A stretch of 20,471 nt of DNA, from positions 1-20,471 of the forward strand of contig JAHDHN010000016.1 in NCBI GenBank assembly GCA_020631295.1, written 5' to 3'. This document shows, piece after piece, positions 13,770-20,471 of this stretch (positions within the stretch are counted from its first letter, which is position 1; each line of letters opens with the position of its first letter). Position numbers and translations under genes: made by a program. The notes under the pieces were generated by a model that saw only the letters and a list, made by a program, of their open reading frames with translations, had not been told where the DNA came from and did not search any database. This DNA comes from Rickettsiales bacterium (lineage in GTDB: Bacteria > Pseudomonadota > Alphaproteobacteria > Rickettsiales > UBA8987).

Positions 13770-13880
13770 TATAGTAATCTGCACAATTAACGATACAAAT
13801 ACTTATCTTACATCATACCGCGGCTTGCCTGCCCGCCGTCGCTAAAGCTATAGCAGACACGGCAGAATGACTCGTATACC
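13770..13880. mobile_element. Degenerate second copy of the MITE-like end
   Basis: Positions 13770-13797 match the reverse complement of the right end of the element at 1785-1978 at about 24 of 28 positions. A few bases later CATACCGCGGCTTG (13813-13826) also matches the reverse complement of that element's interior, with a small insertion between. The far end cannot be recognised, so this looks like a truncated or rearranged copy. Confidence 0.5.
13833..13871. repeat. 39-bp repeat, copy B
   Basis: Direct partner of 13727-13765. The inner stem pair changes from GCC/GGC to GCT/AGC, which keeps base pairing. It lies inside the degenerate MITE-like copy. Confidence 0.65.
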
Positions 13881-13887
13881 AATTCCA

Positions 13888-14045
13888 CTTAACAATTCAC
13901 AACCCTGTTTCCTGCGACTTGATCGCAGGATCAAATCTAACAGTTATGCTGCATCAGTATTTGACCCTGTGGCTCCCGCTACGCTCTGCGAGCTACGCAG
14001 GACGCAGTAAACCACAGGGAACAATGGATTTTATGAATTGCTAAG
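13888..14045. repeat. 158-bp element with 15-bp terminal inverted repeats
   Basis: CTTAACAATTCACAA (13888-13902) and the reverse complement of 14031-14045 agree at 13 of 15 positions. The interior holds the 47-bp palindromic repeat (13901-13947) and a large stem CCCTGTGG/CCACAGGG (13965-13972 and 14012-14019) with smaller hairpins in its loop. No gene is seen. It ends 11 bp before the bioA stop codon and may act as its 3' boundary. Confidence 0.55.
13901..13947. repeat. 47-bp palindromic repeat, copy 2
   Basis: Inverted partner of 163-209. The hairpin arms are CCTGCGA and TCGCAGG; relative to copy 1 one stem pair has changed on both sides (G-C to A-T), so pairing is preserved. It lies inside the 158-bp TIR element. 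Confidence 0.75.
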
Positions 14046-14055
14046 CGATCTTATT

Positions 14056-15303
14056 CTAACACTCCAACAACGCTCCAATTGCGTTGCATAATATCGTTAG
14101 GTCCTCTTCCGTGGCGATGAAGGGCGGGGTGATGTAAATTACCTTACCGAAGGGGCGGAGCCACACGCCTTGTGCCACAGCCATCTCGCGCATCTTGAGT
14201 ATTTGCTCCCAGCTGCATTCCTGCAATTCTACTACGCCAACCGCACCCTTGCAGCGCACCTGTTTTACCTTGGGATGATCTGCATACGTAGCCAGTTGGG
14301 TGCGTAATATTTCTTCTATTTCTGCCACTTGCTGCAGCCGTGGCTCTGTATCAAACACAGCGATCGAAGCATTGGCCACCGCGCAGGCCAGCGGATTGGC
14401 CATGAAGGTAGGGCCGTGCATCAGCGCGTGTTCTAAGGAGTCTGAGAGGAAGGCGTTAAATACGTCACTTGTTGCCATGGTGGCTGCCAGCGGCACCATG
14501 CCAGCGGTGAGTGCTTTGCCCAAACACATAATATCGGGCGTGATGCCAGCCTCCTCACATGCAAACATATAGCCTAATCGGCCAAAGCCGGTGGCGACCT
14601 CATCGGCAATGAACAGAATATCATGCTTCTTAGCAATCTTATGCAGTGCCGCCAAAATATCGGCACTATAGAAACGCAATCCGCCGGCGCCTTGCATCAA
14701 GGGTTCAATGATCATCGCCGCGGCCGTATCGGCAATTTGTTCTACTAGATACTCGCATTCTGCCAGCGAATATTCATCATTGGGAATCTGCAGGCAATAT
14801 TGCTTGGGAATAGCGTGGTGATAGGGGCTGTGCATGCCTTTATCCGGGTCGCTCACGCTCATTGCGCCCATGGTATCGCCATGATAGCTGTGGGAAAAGG
14901 CAATGAACTTGCTTTTTTGCTTCTGTTCTTGATTGCTCCAAAATTGCAGTGCTATTTTCATGGCCACTTCCACGGCCGTTGAGCCAGAATCACTGAAAAA
15001 CACTTTGTTTAGACCCTCTGGTGTGATGCGCACCAGATTCTCTGCCAGTTGATCTGCTGGGTCGTGCTGTACGCCTGCAAACATCACATGAGCAAGGGTG
15101 CCAAGCTGCTGCTGCATGGCCTCCACAATCTGCGGATGCTGATAGCCATGGCACACGCTCCACCAGCTGGCAATACCGTCAAGCAGCTCGCGCCCATCTC
15201 GCAATTGCAAGTGCATGCCTTTAGCGCCCACTACATGCTGCAATTCAGGCGCATGCTTCATTTGCGTATAGGGCAGCCAGATATTATTTTCTTTACTTTT
15301 CAT
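14056..15303 (-). CDS. bioA: Adenosylmethionine-8-amino-7-oxononanoate aminotransferase
   Basis: A 415-residue class III PLP aminotransferase that converts KAPA to DAPA with SAM as amino donor in biotin synthesis. BioA-specific features are WLPYTQM (10-16), GIASWWSVCHGY (43-54), SYHGDTMGAMSVSDP (139-153), IADEVATGFGR with Asp234, LGKALTAG with the PLP lysine 263, and GPTFMANPLACA (297-308). The length is near the 420-430 norm. The start at 15303 matches homologues but has no clear ribosome site. No other bio genes are in the window, so the pathway is either dispersed or incomplete. It is divergent from the 535-aa orphan with a 46-bp AT-rich gap, and a repeat mosaic lies at its 3' end. Confidence 0.93.
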   Translation of the reverse strand: MKSKENNIWLPYTQMKHAPELQHVVGAKGMHLQLRDGRELLDGIASWWSVCHGYQHPQIVEAMQQQLGTLAHVMFAGVQHDPADQLAENLVRITPEGLNKVFFSDSGSTAVEVAMKIALQFWSNQEQKQKSKFIAFSHSYHGDTMGAMSVSDPDKGMHSPYHHAIPKQYCLQIPNDEYSLAECEYLVEQIADTAAAMIIEPLMQGAGGLRFYSADILAALHKIAKKHDILFIADEVATGFGRLGYMFACEEAGITPDIMCLGKALTAGMVPLAATMATSDVFNAFLSDSLEHALMHGPTFMANPLACAVANASIAVFDTEPRLQQVAEIEEILRTQLATYADHPKVKQVRCKGAVGVVELQECSWEQILKMREMAVAQGVWLRPFGKVIYITPPFIATEEDLTILCNAIGALLEC

Positions 15304-15349
15304 AAAATATTAACTAAATTAACAATCAAAATGCGTATAAGGTGCGATT

Positions 15350-16957
15350 ATGACTGATACTATACCAACGATACTCTGCTGTAATGAGAATACAACGCTG
15401 AAGAAAGAGGATATGGTATCGTGTTGTTATATACAAGCGCCAAAAGAAACAGATAAATACCGTGTGCACCAGGATTCTGGCCATACAATTGTTACATTTT
15501 ATAATGCAGAAAAACAGCCAATTTCCTCTCTTACAGTGCAAGGCACAGATGTTAGGGGTAAACGTTCAATTAAAAAGAAGATTATAGATGCAGCGGGCTG
15601 GTGCGGAGGTGAAAAGCGTTATGTCGTGCATTGTCAATCTCCCGATACACTGGAGTTAGCAAATAGAGGGGATAAGCCTATTTTATTTTACACTGATGAT
15701 GGAGAGAGTGTTACGCTCTACCCACATATTGTGTTGCAACAAAGCAAAGACAAAGGATTTTATGGTACCGTTTCTTTTGCTAACAAAGAAAGTAAAAGAA
15801 AGATAGCCGGAAAATATGTCTATTTGGGTGAAGGCCCGCAAGTACTTTCCCGTGTGCAGTTTTCAGCGGAAGGTATAGATAAGAAAAATGAGAGTTCGCC
15901 TATTGGTATTGTGTTGGATAATATAGAGGAAGATACAACGGTTGATATGCGTCAATATGTGCAAATAGAAGAAAATTTTGCAGAGATGGGGTGGCCTCCT
16001 TCTGCTGAACTTAAGCGTCCATTGGCTCTGCACAGCAAAACAGGTGTAACTTATGTGAGCGCTAGGCAAGTTATGGATAAAAAAGGAAGAAGAGAAACGG
16101 TGCTGTCTTTGGGCGCTTCAGAAACGGTGGATGTTCAAATAGATGTAGAGCTTACTTCAGCCTCTGATATAGATTCACTTTTTGTAGGAAACCATTCTCT
16201 TATTGTCAGTGCTTTTCATTTAGAATGCGGCCCTCTTCGAGAGGGGCAGTCATATTTATTTTTGCAGCAATATGGTGATTATGAAGCTGGACACCTTAAC
16301 GACAAACAATATCGATATGTGGAGTATTATGTGAGGCCAAACTTTTCCTTTGATAAGCAAATAACCTCTATTTACTTAGAAAATAAGCTAGGTAACACGA
16401 TATATCTTAATCCAGCTAGCGATTCGTATGAGGTGGTGAGTAATGGATTGCCTGCAGAGATTGTAATGTCTAGTGTTGAATATAAGCAAGGTAAAGAAAA
16501 CGTGTATGACGTATCCATTAAAGGATTTGATTTAGAAAAGCACAAGTTGACGCTCAATAAGCCAAGTGGTGGAGCCATTATTGCGCTTTCAAAAAAGGGG
16601 TGGGATACGTCACTATCTATTCGCTATGATAATGAAGTGTATAACATTATTATTGATTCCCCAGAGAGTGAGCCACATAAAATGTTAGAGCAAGCTAAGA
16701 ATGGCAAATACCCAGCCTTATTAAAGAAAATAGAAAAAGATAATCCTGGGCTATATTTTGAATCTGTTATTATTGAAGATCAGTTTTTTTCTGTACCACC
16801 TGAGTCAAAAGAAAGAGAAATATCAAAGCCTGGGGCAGCAATTGCCGGTTTGGATATTGATGGTGCAGAATCGGGGCTTGAAGATTTACGACTTGCTAGT
16901 GAAGTGTATCGTTTGCCAGTCATGGCTGGCTCAGAAACAGCAGTCCGACAAAAATAG
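15350..16957 (+). CDS. Orphan protein of unknown function, 535 aa
   Basis: An intact 535-codon frame with AAGGTG six bases before the ATG. I recognise no family. The protein has no N-terminal signal peptide and no membrane helix. Its composition alternates short hydrophobic and polar runs, suggesting mostly beta-strands (for example HTIVTFYNAEK, RYVVHCQSPDTLEL, KITSIY-like and NVYDVSIKGFDLEK stretches). There is a Lys/Glu-rich segment near 445-480 and an Ala/Gly/Asp-rich C-terminus. Coding DNA looks more AT-rich than flanking bioA and gyrA, which could mean lineage-specific evolution or transfer. It sits alone between bioA (divergent) and gyrA (83 bp downstream, same strand). A surface-sandwich or effector-like protein is possible, but no function should be assigned. 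Confidence 0.82.
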   Translation: MTDTIPTILCCNENTTLKKEDMVSCCYIQAPKETDKYRVHQDSGHTIVTFYNAEKQPISSLTVQGTDVRGKRSIKKKIIDAAGWCGGEKRYVVHCQSPDTLELANRGDKPILFYTDDGESVTLYPHIVLQQSKDKGFYGTVSFANKESKRKIAGKYVYLGEGPQVLSRVQFSAEGIDKKNESSPIGIVLDNIEEDTTVDMRQYVQIEENFAEMGWPPSAELKRPLALHSKTGVTYVSARQVMDKKGRRETVLSLGASETVDVQIDVELTSASDIDSLFVGNHSLIVSAFHLECGPLREGQSYLFLQQYGDYEAGHLNDKQYRYVEYYVRPNFSFDKQITSIYLENKLGNTIYLNPASDSYEVVSNGLPAEIVMSSVEYKQGKENVYDVSIKGFDLEKHKLTLNKPSGGAIIALSKKGWDTSLSIRYDNEVYNIIIDSPESEPHKMLEQAKNGKYPALLKKIEKDNPGLYFESVIIEDQFFSVPPESKEREISKPGAAIAGLDIDGAESGLEDLRLASEVYRLPVMAGSETAVRQK

Positions 16958-17040
16958 TAGTATTTTCTTTGTTTTCTCTTGAGTCTGCCTTCTGCTTTTT
17001 GTATGCATTCTAAAGTGGATTTTGTGAGGAAATTTTGGGC

Positions 17041-19821
17041 ATGAATACATCAGTTACTGGGCAGTCTATTCAACCGGTTGCAATCGAAAAAGAAATGCAG
17101 GAAGCGTATTTGGATTACGCAATGAGCGTGATCGTATCGCGCGCTATTCCCGATGTGCGTGATGGCCTAAAGCCTGTGCATCGCCGCATTGTCTATGCGA
17201 TGAATGAATCCAGCTGCTATGCCAACCGCCCATATCGTAAATCGGCGCGTATTGTGGGTGATGTGATGGGTAAATACCACCCGCATGGGGACTCTGCCAT
17301 TTACGACGCGTTGGTGCGCATGGCGCAGGATTTCTCGCTACGTTTGCCGTTGGTAGACGGGCAAGGTAACTTTGGTTCTATGGATGGTGATTCGCCTGCT
17401 GCAATGCGTTATACTGAATCACGCATGGCCAAGGCCGCGCATGCGCTGGTGGAATCGATTGATGAGCAAACGGTGGACTGGCAGGATAATTATGATGGCT
17501 CAGAAAAAGAGCCACAGGTGCTGCCTGCGCAATTCCCAAATATTCTGGTCAATGGTGCTGGCGGTATTGCAGTGGGTATGGCCACCAATATTCCGCCCCA
17601 TAATTTAGGTGAGTTGATTGACGGCTGCACGGCATTGATCGATGAGCCAGAAACAAGCCTAGAGCGGCTGATTGAGCTGATTCCTGGGCCGGATTTTCCT
17701 ACAGGTGGTATTATTTTGGGTCGTAACGGGTCCATTTCTGCGCTGTCTACTGGCCGTGGTAGTATCATTATGCGCGGTAAGGCAGAGATTGTAGAGCATG
17801 GCAATAAAGAGGCGATTATTGTTACCGAAATTCCGTATCAGGTAAACAAGGCTTCGATGATTGAGAAAATTGCTGAGCTGGTGCGTGATAAGCGCATTGA
17901 AGGCATTTCTGAGCTGCGCGATGAGTCGGATAAATCCGGTGTACGGGTGGTGATTGAGCTGAAGCGTGATGCGATGGGTACAGTGGTGCTCAGCCAGCTT
18001 TATAAATACACGCCGTTGCAAACCAGCTTCCCAGCGAACATGCTGGCTTTGGATCATGGCCGCCCTAGACTGATGAATCTGCGTGAGATGCTGGAAAGCT
18101 TCCTAGAATTCCGTGCGGAAGTGATCACCAAGCGTACCCATTTCCGCCTGAACAAAGCGCGGGACCGTGCCCATGTGTTGGTCGGTTTGTCGCTGGCAGT
18201 GGCGAATATTGACGAGGTAATTGCGCTGATTCGTTCTGCGCCCGATCCGCAAGTGGCCAAGCAGCAATTGATGGAGCGTGATTGGGCTGCTGAGACGGTA
18301 CGTCCGCTGATTGAGCTGGTGGATGATAAATATAATAAAGTGATCGACGGCCGTTGTAAGTTCACTGAAACACAGGCCAAAGCCATTTTGGACATGCGCT
18401 TAAGCAAGCTGACTGGTTTGGAACAAGAAAAGATCAATGAAGAGCTGGAAGGCTTGCGTGGTGAGATCTTGCGTTTCTTAGAGATTTTATCGTCAAAAGA
18501 AGAGCTGCAAGCGGTGATGCGTGCCGAGCTGGTGGACGTAAAAGAGCAATTTGCTACACCACGCCGCAGTGTGATTGAAATGAGCGAATTTGAAGACGAT
18601 ATTGAAGATCTGATTCAAAAAGAAGACATGGTGGTGACGGTGACCATGGGCGGCTATATCAAGCGTGTGCCGCTGGCAACCTATCGTGCGCAGCGCCGTG
18701 GCGGCAAGGGCCGCAGCGGTATGAATATGCATGAGGAGGACATCACCACAGAGCTGTTTGTGGCCAATACCCACACGCCGATGCTGTTCTTCACCACTAA
18801 AGGTAAGGCCTATAAGCTGAAGACCTATAAGCTGCCGCTGGGCTCTCCGCAGGCGCGAGGTCGCTCGCTGATGAATATCTTCCCGCTGGAAGAAGGCGAA
18901 ACCGTGAATGTGATTATGCCGCTGCCAGAGGATGAGGATGCGTGGGAAAATCTGCATATTATGTTTGCTACCTCCAGCGGTGGTATTCGTCGTAACTCAC
19001 TGGCGGATTTCCAATCGGTGCGTGCAAACGGCAAGATTGCCATGAAGCTGGAAGGCGAAGAGCAGCTGATTGGTGTGTCTGTATGTGATGAAAGCCAGCA
19101 TGTGCTGCTTGCCTCGAATTACGGCAAGGCGGTGCGTTGCCCGGTGGACGCGGTGCGTGTGTTTAAAGGGCGTAATTCCACTGGTGTGCGCGGCATGGCC
19201 TTGGAAGAGGGCGACCGCATTATTTCCATGACGATTCTAGAAGGTGCTGAGGCGGATGTAGAAACACGTCAGCAATATCTAAAAATTCCGTCTGAAGAGC
19301 GCAAACGCTTGGCAGTGGAAGAGGGCGCGGATGCAGCTGCGATTATAGCGGCAGCAGAAGCGGAAGTACCTGCCGACACGGCCAAAGCCTGGGCAGAAGC
19401 CGAAGAATTTATTCTAACGGTGACAGAGAATGGCTATGGTAAGCGTTCCTCGGCCTATGAATATCGTACCACCAACCGTGGTGGTAAAGGCGTGGTGAAT
19501 ATCATCACGTCCGAGCGCAACGGTAATGTGGTGGCCAGCTTCCCAGTGACAGACACGGACCAAATCATGCTGATTACCAATAAGGGTAAGCTCATTCGCA
19601 CCAGTGTGGACCAGGTACGCGTGGCTGGCCGCAGTACGCAAGGTGTTACCTTATTCAACGTGGACGGCGACGAGCATGTGGTCTCTGTTGCCAAAATCGA
19701 GCAGGGCGAAGAGGAAGACGGCGATGCGCTGGACGCTGCAGAAGAAGCCAACGCAGAGCAGGTAGATGCTGAAACGGGTGAAGTAACAGAAGCGGTGCCT
19801 GGTGAGGAAGCTGAAGAGTAG
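17041..19821 (+). CDS. gyrA: DNA gyrase subunit A
   Basis: 926 residues. The catalytic Tyr124 is in AAMRYTESRMA. The quinolone region reads GKYHPHGDSAIYD with Ser85 and Asp89, matching E. coli Ser83/Asp87, so target-site resistance is not predicted. The GyrA box QRRGGKG (551-557) opens the C-terminal beta-pinwheel, which distinguishes it from ParC. GyrA with GyrB introduces negative supercoils. Between blades, residues about 735-789 form an Ala/Glu-rich insertion longer than I expect even for alphaproteobacteria, and the C-terminus (about 888-926) is highly acidic. The ATG at 17041 is chosen, with GAGGA ten bases upstream; TTG at 17035 is an alternative. No gyrB is nearby. Confidence 0.96.
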   Translation: MNTSVTGQSIQPVAIEKEMQEAYLDYAMSVIVSRAIPDVRDGLKPVHRRIVYAMNESSCYANRPYRKSARIVGDVMGKYHPHGDSAIYDALVRMAQDFSLRLPLVDGQGNFGSMDGDSPAAMRYTESRMAKAAHALVESIDEQTVDWQDNYDGSEKEPQVLPAQFPNILVNGAGGIAVGMATNIPPHNLGELIDGCTALIDEPETSLERLIELIPGPDFPTGGIILGRNGSISALSTGRGSIIMRGKAEIVEHGNKEAIIVTEIPYQVNKASMIEKIAELVRDKRIEGISELRDESDKSGVRVVIELKRDAMGTVVLSQLYKYTPLQTSFPANMLALDHGRPRLMNLREMLESFLEFRAEVITKRTHFRLNKARDRAHVLVGLSLAVANIDEVIALIRSAPDPQVAKQQLMERDWAAETVRPLIELVDDKYNKVIDGRCKFTETQAKAILDMRLSKLTGLEQEKINEELEGLRGEILRFLEILSSKEELQAVMRAELVDVKEQFATPRRSVIEMSEFEDDIEDLIQKEDMVVTVTMGGYIKRVPLATYRAQRRGGKGRSGMNMHEEDITTELFVANTHTPMLFFTTKGKAYKLKTYKLPLGSPQARGRSLMNIFPLEEGETVNVIMPLPEDEDAWENLHIMFATSSGGIRRNSLADFQSVRANGKIAMKLEGEEQLIGVSVCDESQHVLLASNYGKAVRCPVDAVRVFKGRNSTGVRGMALEEGDRIISMTILEGAEADVETRQQYLKIPSEERKRLAVEEGADAAAIIAAAEAEVPADTAKAWAEAEEFILTVTENGYGKRSSAYEYRTTNRGGKGVVNIITSERNGNVVASFPVTDTDQIMLITNKGKLIRTSVDQVRVAGRSTQGVTLFNVDGDEHVVSVAKIEQGEEEDGDALDAAEEANAEQVDAETGEVTEAVPGEEAEE

Positions 19822-19824
19822 CAG

Positions 19825-19848
19825 ATATAGCCTTAATGACAGCTATAT
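19825..19848. terminator. Weak hairpin between convergent gyrA and the right-edge gene
   Basis: ATATAGC and GCTATAT form a 7-bp stem with a 10-base loop, followed by TTT on the plus strand, starting 4 bp after the gyrA stop. The stem is AT-rich, so it is a modest candidate terminator. Confidence 0.4.
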
Positions 19849-19917
19849 TTTGCTAAAGACTCATGCATATGTAGAAAAGAGTAGCAAGTTGCAGGAAGGA
19901 AGTGAAGAGCTGCAGGT

Positions 19918-20471
19918 TTACCTGCGGAATACTTGCTCATTATTTTCTTCTGCTGCACTCCTTATTTCCATTACTGTTGGCATCTCTATTATGCTGTCTT
20001 CGATAAGTAAGCAGCCTAACGTGAGGCCGCCAATGAGTGTGTCATCAATAGAGCGCTGATTTCCTTTAATATTAAGTTGGTAGGATGCCATATCTGAGAA
20101 GCCATTCACCGTCTCAGGAATATTCGCTAGGTCTTCTAGAGTTATATTTAGCAGTTCGTTTACAATATTTTTAAGTACTTTTTTTTCCTTATTATAAGCC
20201 TTCTTTTGCTTTACAAAGGCGCCAATTTTTTCTTTTGCTTCTTTAGAAAAATCATCCACAGTAGCTTCTTTGTCTTTAAAATATGTCGTTACATCAATTT
20301 CTACTGATGGCTTCTGAGGCTCGGGGAGCAGTATTTCTAATAATTCCTTCACTTTTTCTTTGCGGATATTTTTTACCTTACTATTATTTTTATTAACATG
20401 TGCTTCTGTTTGTGCTGTATCACGTTTTATTACTGCTGTTGTATTTGCACTAAAGCCATACCTCTGATTTC
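19918..20471 (-). CDS. Partial unidentified CDS (3' part), at least 183 aa
   Basis: The frame ending at TAA 19918-19920 stays open to the window edge, so the real start lies outside; a GTG at 20352 is only an internal candidate. The visible part is highly charged (NNSKVKNIRKEKVKELLEIL, KEAKEKIGAFVKQKKAYNKEKK), then has a mixed C-terminal region (DDTLIGGLTLGCLLIEDSIIEMPTV is split over 19950-20030). It is Lys/Glu-rich with likely coiled-coil helices. I recognise no family. Its AT-rich coding DNA is like that of the 535-aa orphan and unlike gyrA. It is convergent with gyrA with a 96-bp gap. Confidence 0.68.
   Translation of the reverse strand, partial: NQRYGFSANTTAVIKRDTAQTEAHVNKNNSKVKNIRKEKVKELLEILLPEPQKPSVEIDVTTYFKDKEATVDDFSKEAKEKIGAFVKQKKAYNKEKKVLKNIVNELLNITLEDLANIPETVNGFSDMASYQLNIKGNQRSIDDTLIGGLTLGCLLIEDSIIEMPTVMEIRSAAEENNEQVFRR

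Noticed and set aside
13521..13790. An 89-codon rightward frame in the amidotransferase-bioA gap
   Set aside because: It lies wholly within palindromic repeats, has Arg/Ser-rich repeat-like composition and no ribosome site; its codons follow the inverted repeats rather than a protein.
1..20471. CRISPR arrays, tRNA, rRNA, complete prophage or defence genes
   Set aside because: No regularly spaced repeats, no cloverleaf or rRNA-like stretches, and no phage structural or defence proteins were seen; the lone S24 repressor is not sufficient evidence of a prophage.

Overview
The window looks like a chromosomal segment of an alphaproteobacterium with Rickettsiales- or Holosporales-like traits. The strongest taxonomic signal is the valyl-tRNA synthetase (6635-9217). 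It is the compact form lacking a C-terminal coiled coil, and its wording around the ATP-binding motif matches what I remember of Rickettsia ValRS. Supporting signs are a PuuD-like amidotransferase of a kind I also associate with that group, many dispersed palindromic repeats, moderate-to-low GC, and an orphan reading frame between housekeeping genes. The lineage call is inference; no search was run.

Layout. The left edge has the start of an unidentified leftward gene, then a leftward HTH/S24 (CI/LexA-like) repressor whose upstream DNA carries repeated half-sites. A MurU-like sugar-phosphate nucleotidyltransferase runs right and is followed by a MITE-like repeat and a cluster of hairpins. rmuC (left) and glmU (right) diverge from almost overlapping starts. 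After glmU come two very small membrane proteins (78 and 52 aa), then rpsP, with a long Ala/Glu/Lys tail, and rimM. rimM converges on a small unknown gene that lies downstream of valS. A second small unknown gene (84 aa) has its own promoter abutting the mutS terminator. mutS (left) and a class I glutamine amidotransferase (right) diverge. A 593-bp gene-free stretch then holds a near-consensus parS site and a mosaic of at least three palindromic or TIR-bounded repeats. It is followed by bioA (left), a 535-aa orphan (right), gyrA (right), and the 3' part of an unidentified leftward gene that runs off the right edge.

How the genes fit together. MurU-like and GlmU both concern UDP-amino-sugar supply for peptidoglycan. 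RpsP, RimM and ValRS belong to translation. MutS, RmuC, GyrA and the parS-like site concern DNA repair, topology and segregation. Three sigma70-type promoters share TTGAC with 17-bp spacing, and two of them have an identical -10 (TATCTG).

I see no defence island, CRISPR array, tRNA or rRNA. The least explained items are the 535-aa orphan, the repeat mosaic with compensatory stem changes, the parS-like site, the two small membrane proteins, and the leader of the 84-aa gene.
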